From contig JASJFT010000235.1 of the NCBI GenBank assembly GCA_030770425.1, positions 1 to 64,000 on the forward strand: DNA of 64,000 nucleotides, written 5' to 3'. How positions within the stretch are numbered: the first letter of the stretch is position 1; the number at the start of each line of letters is the position of its first letter. The DNA comes from Darksidea phi. Its lineage: Eukaryota; Ascomycota; Dothideomycetes; Pleosporales; Lentitheciaceae. The notes under the pieces were generated by a model. The model made no database searches and was not told where the DNA came from. It was given only the letters and a program-made list of their open reading frames with translations. A program made the translations under genes and the position numbers. This document shows positions 45,507 to 58,826 of this stretch, in pieces.

Positions 45507-46708
45507 ACCGAATACAGAGGAGACGTACCAGGTTCAAGCGGAGAGGAAGCTATTGAGTGCGGAGTCTACCGGGACGGCAGCGCAGGTGAAAATCCGACCC
45601 AATCGTAGAAGAATCAAAACGTGGCTAAATCCCGGGGGTACGGATTTGACAAGATGTTCGTTGGGATGGTGCACCCGGCAAGGTGGATGGTTGCACAATT
45701 GATCCCGGTGCATCCCGGAGTACCAATAAGCTCCTCGCTAGCTGGAGTATAACCGCACGGCATATGTATTCAGCTGCGACGCCACGAGCATCCGAGTCAT
45801 GGTATCGTTTCGCTTCTGTACGCCAAACGCGGGGGCTCGGGACGCCTGCGGGGATGACGAATGGTAGTCGGCATTACAGAAAGGGTCCCCAGAGAATTTC
45901 CTCTCCTCATGCCTCCTGGTTCTACCTTATCCGTGCATATCCGGTGAGTAATTCTAAACTGTCGCACTCGCTCTCCTGCTGGTTCTGTTCGCATTGGTCC
46001 TACATTGATCTAATACTGTAGATCTGCGTCTGAGCTGCCAAAATGTGAGGAGGGTATCCTCCGCCGATCTTCTCCGCTGCCCAACAGCCGGCCTGGTTCG
46101 GCGTGGGCTGCCCCAATCAACGAGGTCGGAGAGCAGCCCTGGAAATTGGGTCGCGGAATGACAAGGGAATTTTTGCGAATCGAAATCTTGATGTACTCGC
46201 CCACACGAGTGAATCCGCTTGTATGTGGTCGGCGAACGTCCAGGACTCCCCACAGTGAAATCGTACCCACGAGCAGTAGCCACTGACTGCGGTGTCGTGA
46301 ATGAGAGGATGACCTGCACTCCCAGCTTGCATGTGGCTGGTTAGGCTAAAGATGCCAGGCGTCCATCTTTAAGAATGACCCTTTCCATAGCTCTTGCAAA
46401 CAGTTGACCAACTCTGGATTGCTAAATGGAAGCTGGAACGCGCGGCAAGGGCGGGATAGTGGCTTATTGCTTAGGTATTTATTGCGCACATCGTCGTAAG
46501 TCCCGTGCATATCGTGGCTTTTTTCTGCTGGGCTGGGCCAGAGTGGAACGAGGGATGGCGTGATACAGTACAAATGCGCACGCACGTTTTAGCGGAGGTT
46601 TTCGGTGGCACATATCACGCCCTCGATCGCCTCATAAATCGCTACAACTGACCCGCAAAGCGGAAAAGAATCGCCGATAAGACACTCATAGGGGAAAGGC
46701 CCGATTGT

Positions 46709-46857
46709 AGTGCTGGAACCACCAAAGATGATAAAGGGGGCCAGACAGAAGATGTGGGGAAACTACCGGCAGTTGAGCTCAACGCCATACCTGGTTATGG
46801 CACTGCCGGACTTTGAGGAGCTGATGCAGGCTGAGGGTGTGATTAATGTGGAGTGAT
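46709..46857 (+). pseudogene. gene-like fragment of unknown family
   Basis: A frame of 49 codons ends in TGA and reads like protein (IKGARQKMWGNYRQLSST, then PYLVMALPDFEELMQ), but it has no start and no joinable upstream exon. It is probably a relic of a gene in the repeat-rich block. I do not recognise the family. The rest of 45507-47426 shows no supported gene. Confidence 0.2.
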
Positions 46858-47426
46858 GCGGCTTTGGCCTAGCTGTAACCGTCCACAGACCCTAGTGTGC
46901 ACAATTTCCCCGCACATGTCAGCTTTGCGAACGATGGTCGAAGTTCATCGTATCTCCTATCCAGCTTGGAGCTATGTCTGCATGAGCTAGGGATATATAT
47001 CAAGCTAGGAGCCCGCTAACAACAAGCCTCTAGTATGTGCACTTAGCAGGGCTTTCGTTAGAGCTAGATCCTCGCTCCAGAACAGCCTCTTCGAGGAGAG
47101 CATCTCAAAGCAGAGCAAGACGTTTATTTCCTTCTACGTCATCGTGTATTTGTAAGGATTTCCATTGTGGTATCTATATAGTGGTAGCTACTAGAACGCA
47201 CAAAACACAGTAGGGGGTTGAACGAACCCAGCTTTAGTTGCATATCTAGGGAAACTTCTTCGGTACAAAACCTCTGGGCGAAAACACTTTAGGATAACCG
47301 TAGGCTGCCAATTAAGATTATACAATATCCACCTCTTCCTAATAGGGGTTAGGGCAAATTCTATTATTCCTGGCCTTAAAGCTGGAAAGTAGGCTAGGTA
47401 GAACTTCTAGCCACGTGGCTATTATC

Positions 47427-47542
47427 CCTACAACCCCCCCTCCATGAGCGGGCTCTTAGCGCGGTTCACCCATCTTCCATACAATTCTAGCTTCTCTCAT
47501 ACAAATCTTCTAATAGCCCGCTCATGATACCCCCTTGTAGGG
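47427..47542. repeat. nested inverted repeat
   Basis: Outer arms CCCTACAA (47427) and TTGTAGGG (47535) and inner arms ATGAGCGGGCT (47444-47454) and AGCCCGCTCAT (47515-47525) could form a stem with a loop of about 60 nt. It lies in repeat-rich sequence. It may be an element terminus or a structured relic. Confidence 0.4.
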
Positions 47543-47727
47543 GGGGTGGGGAGTTCAGAGGTGGGTAGGCGAAAATCGATTTTTGAGCCGAGCTAATCGG
47601 GCCGAGGAACGGTCGCCGAGCTTGCTTAGCCCTCGCTTCCGTAATCAGGCGGCACAAGGAATTAAGGGGCGATTTTACCGCCCAACTATGGTTCCCGCCT
47701 TCCATAATTTGGGCTGTAAGAGGATTT

Positions 47728-47819
47728 AAGAGGGAGTAGGAATCGAACCTACCTCAATTCACTGGCAGGATAATATTGACTTCCAGGTCGAGGCTCTCAC
47801 ACCACTCGACCATCCCTCC
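47728..47819 (-). tRNA. tRNA-like sequence, class II (Ser/Leu type), probably a pseudogene
   Basis: On the minus strand a box A-like TGGTCGAGTGG and a box B GGTTCGATTCC are spaced as in a long-variable-arm tRNA. The acceptor stem pairs (GGAGGGA with TCCCTCT, ending in a G-U). The T stem GTAGG/CCTAC is perfect. The anticodon arm does not fold into a good 5-bp stem, and box A has T where C is usual, so the anticodon cannot be assigned. It is most likely a mutated tRNA-Ser-like relic, though an intron could confuse the fold. Confidence 0.3.
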
Positions 47820-48330
47820 CTACGTTTTCGTGTATGTCTTTGCTTGGAGTCGACGCTCCTGCAGTGAGCAGTGCTTCGTTAAGTAAATGGCGGTTCAAGA
47901 ACCGGTTTTTAAGGATGCTCTCGACAGTATCCTGTCGCCTTGAGTATCTAAACGACGAATCATCGAACTATCCATTTAACAATAGATTTTTTCTGACTGT
48001 TATCACCCGAATATAACCTGATGCAAATACGAGCTTCTAAGACAGCTAATGCAAATGATACAAGCAAGGGATGTCTGGTCGGAAAGTGCCATTGCCGCAC
48101 CATTATCTGTTCTGCAAGTGAACCTTCCTCGACTCACTGCTTTTGTATTCGATTTCCAATGAAGATGTAAGACTAACTAATGAAATTATACGAGCCAGAA
48201 AAGATACTCTATTTGGTTAACATTTCTATCACTTAACCATATTGTTATTACAAGGTAGCAATAGATTCTTATCAGTACTATTAGGAAATCTTAGCTGGTT
48301 AAATAATATTTCTATATAAAAACTCCCCTA

Positions 48331-48379
48331 CAATAGCATAGTTGCGCAATGCAGCTTTTCCTCAGAAAAAAAAAAAAAA
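48331..48379 (+). repeat. third copy of the inverted-repeat element terminus
   Basis: The same core GCATAGTTGCGCAATGCAG, then CTTTTCCTC and an A-run, as at 42759-42804 (inverted) and 43711-43753. No partner end is seen nearby, so it is a solo terminus, or the far end of a larger unit also containing the receptor gene. Confidence 0.55.
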
Positions 48380-48945
48380 TCTATATACAAACTATATAAG
48401 ACTATCATGGGGGTAGAGGTAACGATGTTCCGACGTGTCCGTGGCGATGGAAGTCACAGGACTATAGATCGATATATCGCGGCGGACGATTTTCGAAATG
48501 GCTTTTTAAGACGGCCTCGCGGGCCATCGTGGGGTCGCGAGATGAAGCTAGCTACGTGGATGGCTAAAACGATCGATAAGACTATGGAGAATGGAGGATG
48601 GAGCATAACTCTGATATCAGGTCACGTTTCTAGCTACTCTCGAGTCTGGTAGACTACCGTTGCTACCGCTTAATATTATGATATACGCCGCGCCCACTTT
48701 CATGAGGCTCGGACTGTTACCCTCGTAGTCATATTATGATATAAGCCTTATGTAACAATTATAAGCCCCTTTCATTATAACTGTGATGGGCTCAGGCTCA
48801 GCCTGCGCTTATTCCGAAACCGAAGCTCGCTTATATAAAGAACACGAAGTGAAAATCCTTCCTTCTCCCTCGCAAGTATTAATACTATTATCAACGTTCG
48901 TTGTAGATCCAGTTTGAGGCCAGTCCATAACAATAACTAATAGTT

Positions 48946-49046
48946 AACCTTCTTACGTTTCAAGGTATTCGGGACGACATACCTTTTATATTACCTTTTT
49001 AGATTGTTCTACGAGGCTGGCGACACGATGGCTACTACTTATTCGA
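48946..49046 (+). repeat. dispersed repeat, copy 1 (RIP-like)
   Basis: About 100 bp homologous to 51575-51674 in the same orientation. It shares AACCTTCTT, GGTATTCGGGAC and ATACCTTTT, then a stretch ending ACTCATTCGA or ACTTATTCGA. Most differences are C/T or G/A transitions, with this copy the more AT-rich. The two copies flank the second receptor gene. The surrounding 48170-49260 is strongly AT-rich, and 49111-49138 repeats 45478-45506. Confidence 0.55.
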
Positions 49047-49266
49047 TAAAAATGTAAATAAATAACCCAAAAACTTATCATAGAGGTCTTCTATCTCGTG
49101 CGGACTTTACAAAAGAGACTCCTACTATGAAAATTCAAAATAACAAGGCTTCTATCTTATAAGGCAATTTGTTTTTTTTTTAGGAAAGTTACGATGTTAT
49201 TGTGGTAATGACATCTAATAACGATACTGTACAAGGCTGTTCTTAACTACATATCTTATTTTACAT

Positions 49267-50602
49267 CTATTTCTTCTCCTCTACTGTCGATACCATAGTA
49301 ACCTCCACCTGTCGCATAATTCCGTTATGACCAAAGTCCGACTCTGGTGAATGCTGACGCGCGGTGTACGTCACTAGTGTCGCCTCATCGGTAGATTCAG
49401 ACGCCGCTTCGAGGTTTTTGAAACCACGGTCCTTGCCCGCGCGCTGCGAGTTAAACCCAGAGAGCTGGTACGCACGTGAAGGGTTGCGGAGCGAGGACCC
49501 ATAGCCAGTGCTTGCCCGTACCCGGTGAAGGAGCGCCGCAACGGCCGGAAGGCAAGCGCAGATGAGCCCGAGGCCAGCTTCGGCATTGCTGCATATGCAA
49601 GTTAACTCTGTAGTTCTTGCTCTGAAAGGTCGATGTGAACCTACCCGGATAGAACGACCTGGACGAAAACAATTGTCTGGTCCGCACTCTTCCCATCAGT
49701 ACGAATCAGATGCAACCGCCACGCACTGAAACCTGTTGCCAACCCACCCATACCCAACATGCCTGCCACCTTTAATTTCTTTTTTCTCGGCAACTGCAGC
49801 GACCATGTGAGTGGAAGCGGCAAGATCAGAATCACCACGTCGCTAATCAGACTTATGATGCTGTCTGCCATGATGATCGCCGCCTGATCCAGACATTTAC
49901 TGGAGTCACCGTTCCAGTACGCGGATATGGGCCAGCAAATGCGAATCTTGACAATGAGTTGGCTAATGTAGTAGCAGATTAGCATGGCGTCGAGTACGTA
50001 GATGCCATACACGGTTTTCTTGTAGGGCGAGAAGACGCGCGCAATTATGGTAAGGAGGCTGAGTTTTACGAAAAGAGCCATTGGCGCATAGAAGATGGTA
50101 GCGGCATAGCCAGTCTGTGAAAAGTGTTAGAGGAGCGTGAATGTATATCGTAGGGGGAACAAAGAGGAAAGGGGATTTACCTGGAAGAAGGGCTTTATGT
50201 TCGTTATGGGGACTTCCCAGATATGATAACCGCCGCCGTAAACACTCACTTAGGCATAAGGTTAGGGAGCGATCACTTTCTAGAAGAAAACAAAGGGGAA
50301 GGCGGCACATATAACTTACAAAAGACTCCACACATGCAATACCCCACCATAAGCACGCACGATATCATCACCAGATCTAGCACCCATCAGCCTGAGATAC
50401 AACTTTTCTGGGATACAAACCCACAATCATCGACCGCGAAACTAGACGCATACTTCGAGACACACCGAATGCACACAAACGCGGTTACGAAGAATAATGT
50501 TAGGCCTTGTGTAACAAAGTTGATGGTTCGGACGACGTCGATAGGGTGCTCGAGGTCCGCAACCACGCCTTCCGGAGGCGGAGCCGCAGCGGTGGTGGAC
50601 AT
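49267..50602 (-). CDS. PTH11-like rhodopsin-fold membrane receptor, copy 2
   Basis: Five exons (50425-50602, 50320-50376, 50181-50248, 49645-50114, 49267-49588) give 364 residues, with introns of 48-71 nt. The start is MSTTAAAPPPEGVVADLEHP. Splicing the first intron gives AVDDYLVMISCVLMVGYC; the next gives VYGGGYHIWEVPITNIKPFF, the usual extracellular loop. Then come ALFVKLSLLTIIARVFSP, RICWPISAYWNGDSSKCLDQ (extracellular Cys), SLISDVVILILPLPLTW, FSAWRLHLIRTDGKS and GLGLICACLPAVAALL. The C-terminal tail is cytosolic and ends in EEKK. It has the same fold as the receptor at 43872-45352 but is clearly diverged, so the two are not a recent duplication. The ligand is unknown. Confidence 0.82.
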
Positions 50603-53292
<2,690 letters not shown>

Positions 53293-53678
53293 AGGCAGCA
53301 CCAAAGGCGCATGTAGTTAGTATCATGCTCAATACAAAAGCGTTTCTTCATATCAAATTGGCAGGAGGGGTGGTGTAGTATTGGCCATACCTAGGAGAGT
53401 TGCTCGGTAGGCCCCTCGCCACCTCAATATCCTTAACGATCCGCTACCAATCCTGAAGACAGTTCCTTGCTGTTCCTTCGATTTTGGAGTCAGTTATACT
53501 GCAATTACATAAACTTATATATAGAATAGAATATTTGCATAGTCCCCACGACCAGGTTAAATCAATATAGCACAGCAATATGTCCACCGGGCTATTCCTT
53601 GGTAGAAGCGGAAAAATATGACGCCGACGCCGAAATTGGACTGCATATTCCACGGCACTCGCCTCTGTAACCCTCGAC

Positions 53679-54725
53679 ATGGCCAAAGCCGCAAAACGCG
53701 TCACAAAGGCGCTGCCTACAGCTGTCATTCCCGAGCCCTTCGAACCCGCGCCCGCTGCACTCTCCCCCCTCCTCGACACTTTAGACCGCGACCTCGTCTA
53801 CATCACGCACATCGACACGCATCCCGCCGTCTTCAAGCGGCGCATCTTCCTCGTTCCCGTCGGTATCAACGCCGTCTTGGCCGCTCTGCTACTATGGCGC
53901 GCCTATGCCGCGTATCCAGTCTACTGCAACATTCTGCTGTCCTTCTTCGGCTATCCCAATGAAACGACGATATACTACGCGACCACTCCGTGGGGCGAGC
54001 TGGTGAAGAAGGTGGTGGGGCGCACGGCCGTGTTTTTGTTTGACTGGCTGTTATTTAGTATCGTGGGGCCTTGGCCGTGGACCTTCTTTTTCGAGAGCGG
54101 CGGGAATCCGATGCTATGGCGCATCAACACTGGCTTCCGTGACGACGAGGTCTATGTGCGGCAGTCGCGGGGTTGGGGCGCTAAAGACCTCCTTGGAGAG
54201 GCTGAAGGCTCAAGCGGCAAGGCGGGCGGCGACAGTCCATTTTTCAAGACGCGCATCTTGCCCGCTGTGGACATGAAGCGGCTGCGCGAGAAAACGGGCT
54301 ATCTGCTCATGGACAAGGATTTTGACCTCGACTTTGGCGCCATGATCGCAGCAGCACAGCTCATCGACAAAAAGACCATTTCTGCGAAAGACCTCCGCAC
54401 GAGCGTCTTCGTATGGGTGGGCAGCGACACGAAAGGGCAGTGGGCCGTCTGGAATTGTGGGCGCTTGGACGAGGGCTCGGAAACGGACGCCCGACAGAAG
54501 ATTGTCATGTTCAAGGAGCATCTCACTGCCTTGGGCAAGGAGTCGCTGTTCTTCAAGTGGGTGGAGCTGGTGCAGTTCGAAAGCAGCGCTCCGGAAGGTT
54601 TCACCATGGAGCGACAGTCAGCGACCGCCGAGAAGACGAAGCGGCTGTTCGAAGACGAGGGCGTCGATTTCGACACATTTATTCGCGGTATGGGCGGTTT
54701 GGGCGGCATACCTGGGATGGACTAG
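53679..54725 (+). CDS. conserved fungal membrane protein of unknown function
   Basis: A single exon of 348 residues. Near the N-terminus are hydrophobic segments IFLVPVGINAVLAALLLWRA, VYCNILLSFFGYP and VFLFDWLLFSIVGPWPWTFFF, so two or three spans. The C-terminal 220 residues are soluble, with NPMLWRINTGFRDDEVYVRQ, GYLLMDKDFDLDFGAMIAA and a Gly/Met tail (GGLGGIPGMD). It is probably an organelle membrane protein with a cytosolic domain. I recognise no named family. Confidence 0.7.
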   Translation: MAKAAKRVTKALPTAVIPEPFEPAPAALSPLLDTLDRDLVYITHIDTHPAVFKRRIFLVPVGINAVLAALLLWRAYAAYPVYCNILLSFFGYPNETTIYYATTPWGELVKKVVGRTAVFLFDWLLFSIVGPWPWTFFFESGGNPMLWRINTGFRDDEVYVRQSRGWGAKDLLGEAEGSSGKAGGDSPFFKTRILPAVDMKRLREKTGYLLMDKDFDLDFGAMIAAAQLIDKKTISAKDLRTSVFVWVGSDTKGQWAVWNCGRLDEGSETDARQKIVMFKEHLTALGKESLFFKWVELVQFESSAPEGFTMERQSATAEKTKRLFEDEGVDFDTFIRGMGGLGGIPGMD

Positions 54726-54741
54726 CTAACCGAACAGCACA

Positions 54742-55200
54742 CTACAATTGCGCCTTCTCTGTCGGCTTGATATTCCTCGCTGCAAACACAATAGCCGCTT
54801 CGTATCCATACACGCCCAGCCCACAAATAACGGCATCCGCCTTGTCGCTCAAGTAGCTATGGTGCCGAAATGACTCCCTCTTGTGTACGTTACTGATGTG
54901 GACCTCGACAAATGGTATCTCAACGCCCAGAAGCGCATCGCGCAAGGCAACGCTCGTATGAGTTAACGCACCCGGGTTGATAATGATAAAATCGATGTCG
55001 CCGCGTGCTTCGTGGATTCGGTCAATCAGAACACCGTCATGGTTTGATTGTATGGATTCGAGGCGTATAGAGAGAGCGGAGCATTGCTTCTGGGCGGAAT
55101 CGATGACTTGGGGAAGCGTTGTATTGCCGTATACGCCGGGTTCGCGCGTTCCGAGTAGGTTGAGGTTTGGGCCGTTAATGAGAAGAATAGATTTTGCCAT
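54742..55200 (-). CDS. qutE: type II 3-dehydroquinate dehydratase (catabolic)
   Basis: A single exon of 152 residues from [20 protein letters not shown], which contains the family start motif (GPNLNxLGxREPxxYG). The catalytic Tyr lies in GVYG, Asn in [14 protein letters not shown], and His in [18 protein letters not shown]. Type II dehydroquinases form dodecamers and convert dehydroquinate to dehydroshikimate. In fungi this separate small enzyme belongs to quinate catabolism (qutE, qa-2), while the shikimate route uses the AROM fusion. Its divergent neighbour is the qutG-like pseudogene, and qutB lies 3 kb away, so this is a quinate cluster. It appears intact. Confidence 0.93.
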   Translation of the reverse strand: MAKSILLINGPNLNLLGTREPGVYGNTTLPQVIDSAQKQCSALSIRLESIQSNHDGVLIDRIHEARGDIDFIIINPGALTHTSVALRDALLGVEIPFVEVHISNVHKRESFRHHSYLSDKADAVICGLGVYGYEAAIVFAARNIKPTEKAQL

Positions 55201-55422
55201 TGCATGGATTTTGGAAGAAGATAGTATAACAGTGTGGTTCGAGACTGTAGATGTTCGTGCGACGCTTTTGTGAGGGGCGATCAAATCATCCTATTCCGAT
55301 GCGCCGAATCAGATAACGGCTGAAAAATGTGCGGCTTAAACCGGACTCTCGATTAAAGGACCCAAAACCACAGCCATAACATCATTTTAGCATGAAAGAA
55401 AACCATTGTACGTTTTAACACC
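55201..55422. promoter_or_regulatory. divergent promoter, qutE and qutG-like pseudogene
   Basis: About 220 bp between two divergent starts. In Aspergillus and Neurospora such intergenic regions bind the quinate activator at GGATAA-type palindromes. Here I find only single partial matches (GATAACGG) and no full palindrome. Confidence 0.4.
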
Positions 55423-57686
55423 ATGGGCGAAATATCACAAGCAGAGTTAGACGACACCTATGCGTTTGTTGTTGAGCTTGGAAAGGAGGCGGGGAAGATG
55501 TTGATGGCAGCGGCGAAGGTCAGAATGGGGGATGCCAGCAGCCAGGAGCAAATGAAGCATGCGCAGAAGGATAATACAGTCGATCTTATCACGGAGACTA
55601 ATGGAAGTAAGAGGTTCTCCATTTCGAGTGCAAATTACACCTGTTTTTCGCGTCCAGGTAGAACAGCCAGCCCGCTGAATCGTCCCTAAAGGCTATCAGG
55701 TTGCGTGGTCCACGCAACGGTCTTCAGGATGAAGCTCGGTCTACATGTGCTATGATCTACCATTCTATCATAAGTGGCGGGTCAGCAACCTCTACCGGGC
55801 CCGGCCCCATGTTCCACTTGGTAGAGTGGTGGCTGAGAAGACACAGATATTGAGGCTTTCATAAAGCAACAGATCACAACCAAGTACCCTTCGCATAAGT
55901 GAACTTTCGGGTGCTTTGAAGGGTTCCGCAGGCTTATACGTTCAGATTAGTGGGCGAAAAATCCTACTCCAAGGGCGCGTCACGAGACTACCTTATCAAC
56001 GACAGCCCCACATGGTGTGTCGACCCCCTTGACGGCACGGTACGTTATATTCACCTGTTCCCTATGTATTGAATATCTATTGCTTTCATTAACGCTCCCT
56101 TCTTGAATCAATCCTTCTCATCCTGCGCCGGGCGAGGAGCCTTCAACGAAACACAGCCACCCCCTCTCATCCGTCACCCAGTTCCGCCCATGCCCGAACA
56201 AGCACCTAATGGGTGCATCTTCTCGTGCGAATGGGGTAAGGATCACTATGGAACAATAGTCTCATCCTTCAAACAGTCTCAAATTGTCTCATCCTTGATC
56301 GGGCTAAATGGTACGCTTTTGGCCTCATCAAGGATAAGACAATTTAAAAAAAAAAAAAAAAAAGTTCCAGCACCAACCTCGCACGTTTGATCACGTGCGT
56401 ACGAATTACCTCCTTGGCGATTCGCTACGCACGGAGCTTCGCGCGATTCTTTTAGATAAAAGGGGCTTCTATCTAGAGTCCCTTGAGTTAACTATGAATC
56501 ATCGTTGAATTAAATTGTTTTGTTTATTTCCATTCCGTACGTACGTACAACCATCTGGTCATTAACTTGATCAAACCCCTATCGTCTATCTCGAATGGAT
56601 TATAGGCCATTCAACAATTATATATAATACTTGGTCTCCCCTTCTTCTTTCCCTCGAGCTCGCGGCTGGCCCATATCGAGCTCAGGAGCCGGCTGATGTA
56701 GAGCTCAGCGGCTGGCCTATATTGAGCTTAGTGACTAGCCTATATCGAGCTTAGGAGGGTGCCTTACTTAGTCGTATAAACTATATAGTTCTTATTATAT
56801 TACTACGAAGGAGGAGTAAGAGGGTAAGTATAATGGGCCAGCCGCTGAGCTCTGCATCAGCCAGCTCCTGAGCTCGATATAGGCTAGCCGCTGAGCTCGA
56901 TATCAGCTAGTTACTGAGCCTTATACTAAGCCTGATACTGAGCCTAATACTGTACCTAATACTATACCTAATACTGTGCGTAATACTGTGCCTAATACTG
57001 TGCCTGATACTATACCCCGATTCTTAATAAGGCTACACTCACTAAAGATAAGGACGCCCTTATCAAGGATAGGGGTTTGCCCCATCAAGGATCGGGGTTT
57101 GCCTCGTCAAGGATCGGGGTTTGCCTCATCAAGGATCGGGGTTTGCCTCATCAAGGATCGGGCGCACTCATCAAGGATGAGGGCACGGTACCATAGTGGA
57201 TAGGAGAGATATTCCCGACGGAAATATGCATCGGAAGATCGAAAGCTTCGTTAACATGGCAGCAGAGGTTGGCGGGAGAAATGGGATGGGTAGGATGGTG
57301 CATAGGATAAGGAGCTTGGGAAGTGCGACTCTAGATCTGGCGTATGTGGCGATGGGGGCCTTTGATATCTGGTGGTAGGGGGGCTGCTGGGAATGGTAAG
57401 TGTTGCTATTCGTTCGCACAACCTGTTTTAGTAACAATATGATAGGGACGTTGCGGCAGGCAACGCTATCCTTCAAGAAGCTGGAGGTCAAGTTACAACT
57501 GCGAATCCGTCTGAGGATTGTGCCATAGCGCCGATCGAAGGCGTGCGGCTTGGTAGTCGACTTTATCTTGCGATTCGACCGGCTGGTCCTTCGCCATCGG
57601 AGACAGGGCAACAAGGGCAAGAAAGGACTGCAAGGGAAGTTTGGCGACGAGTGCGGAATCTCGACTACTTACGACCAGGAGCATAA
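55423..57686 (+). pseudogene. qutG: qutG-like inositol monophosphatase-family pseudogene
   Basis: Family segments in order: ELGKEAGKMLMAAAKVRMG and NTVDLITETNG (exon 1); IEAFIKQQITTKYPSH; an intron; LVGEKSYSKG and TWCVDPLDGT, with the metal-binding DPLDGT motif; then INAPFLNQSFSSCAGRGAF, HPVPPMPEQAPNGCIFSCEW, RRDIPDGNMHRKIESFVN, RSLGSATLDLAYVAMGAFDI and, after an intron, DVAAGNAILQEAGG to LRPGA. Lesions: TGA at 56070-56072 in the segment after DPLDGT, loss of about 10 codons before INAPFL, a 955-bp transposon between GKD and RRD (56244-57198), and TAG at 57376-57378 in place of the expected Glu after FDIWW. The gene is dead. Its role in quinate use has never been fully explained in other fungi. 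Confidence 0.88.
56244..57198. mobile_element. non-autonomous CACTA-like transposon (955 bp)
   Basis: The ends are inverted: CACTATGG on the left and CCATAGTG on the right, with further similarity through CTCATCCTTGAT and its complement. It is flanked by a 3-bp duplication GAT (56241-56243 and 57199-57201). Removing the element plus one GAT restores the codons GKDRRD. A CACTA terminus and a 3-bp duplication are diagnostic for CACTA/EnSpm elements. Inside are subterminal repeats (five copies of TCAAGGATCGGGGTTTGCC-like units at 57060-57165; CTCATCCTT on the left), an A-run (56346-56362), a large inverted repeat around GAGCTCGATAT motifs (about 56660-56770 versus 56830-56910) and a CCTAATACTGTG tandem array (56930-57020). 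It has no transposase. Confidence 0.85.
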
Positions 57687-57809
57687 AAGTGGAGTCTAAC
57701 GAAGTTTCCCTTCAATTACGGAGAATGGCAGATTCATAACTTGGCAGCTATGATCACAGCCTCCCACACTGTTAACCAGTTCCTGATACTTTGCAGTCGT
57801 CATTCCAAC

Positions 57810-58826
57810 TCATAGTCTCATCTCGCTCAATTTCGCCGCAATAACTTCGCGCACCCTCCCTACCGGCATCTCCTCGATGTGTTTCCCTGTCCAATACTTA
57901 TCCTGCTCGAGACCTTGATATATTACGGCCTCCGTCCCCAGAATCACCTTCCATCCAGCCATTTGACTTATCTCTGCAATTTCTGTCCAGGGCGACGGAT
58001 GGTAGCACATCTCCAGTATCGCTCCCTTATGCGACTTTTGCAAGAAACATTCGAGCACTGCACGAGCTTCGATTTCAGAGGAGCTGGCAGGTGTGAAGTT
58101 AGGCACGCAGGCGACGATTGCGCCAACGGCTTCTAGGTGTTGGGCCTGCTCTACCATTGCTACATCAACTAGCTCGTCGCCGTAGCCTCGTGCCGTACAT
58201 TCGTCAATCACAGTCTTTACTTCTGTGCGATCCCGGTTCACAAGGTAGATCTTGCTCGCTTTCATCCATGTCCTCAGTGCATATACAGCACTCCTAGCTG
58301 CTCCTCCGCCTCCTACTATCAACGCTGGTCGACCATGAAAACATTTATCTGGATCTGAGACATTGTGGTAGAAAGCGTCCCGGATGCCGATTACGTCTGT
58401 GTTTGTGCCCCAATATCGCCGTTCGCCGGTAGAAGAGTCGGTGCGGATGAAGACAGTGTTGCAGGCGCCTACCGAGGCGCCTTCGGGCGTGAGGTGATCG
58501 AGGTGTTTCAAAATAGCGACTTTGTGGGGCATGGTTACTGAAGCACCTGCTATTCATTAATGGCTGTTCGATTGCGCCGTTCTAGTACGTATTGAATGCA
58601 GGAAGATAACCATACCATAGAATCTAGGATCTGCTCGTAGTCGCAGGAAGAGATCCATGTCTAAAGAGTCTAGCGGAAATTGCGACCATTTCAGACCAAG
58701 GCCATCGTATATGGTTTGGTGAAGCATGGGAGACATGGAGTGTGTAATTGGGTGGCCGAAGAGGTACCCATGGCGTTCCACTGCGTCCACGTTTGGTACC
58801 TCTGAAGTTGTCGTTTGTCGAGGCAT
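57810..58826 (-). CDS. qutB: quinate/shikimate dehydrogenase
   Basis: Exons 58616-58826 and 57810-58549 give 316 residues, with a 66-nt intron (GTATGG...GAATAG). The N-terminal substrate domain has [20 protein letters not shown] (the family's SxSxxxHN-like motif) and [11 protein letters not shown] with the catalytic Lys. Next comes the cofactor domain with [16 protein letters not shown] (glycine-rich loop), [11 protein letters not shown], and CYHPSPWT followed by GTEAVIYQG. It oxidises quinate or shikimate with NAD as the first step of catabolism. It is intact, as is qutE, although qutG between them is dead. It is convergent with the pseudogene. Confidence 0.92.

Noticed and set aside
57060..57165. 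CRISPR-like array of regularly spaced repeats
   Set aside because: The units are contiguous or nearly so, without unique spacers, and lie inside a eukaryotic transposon as subterminal repeats.
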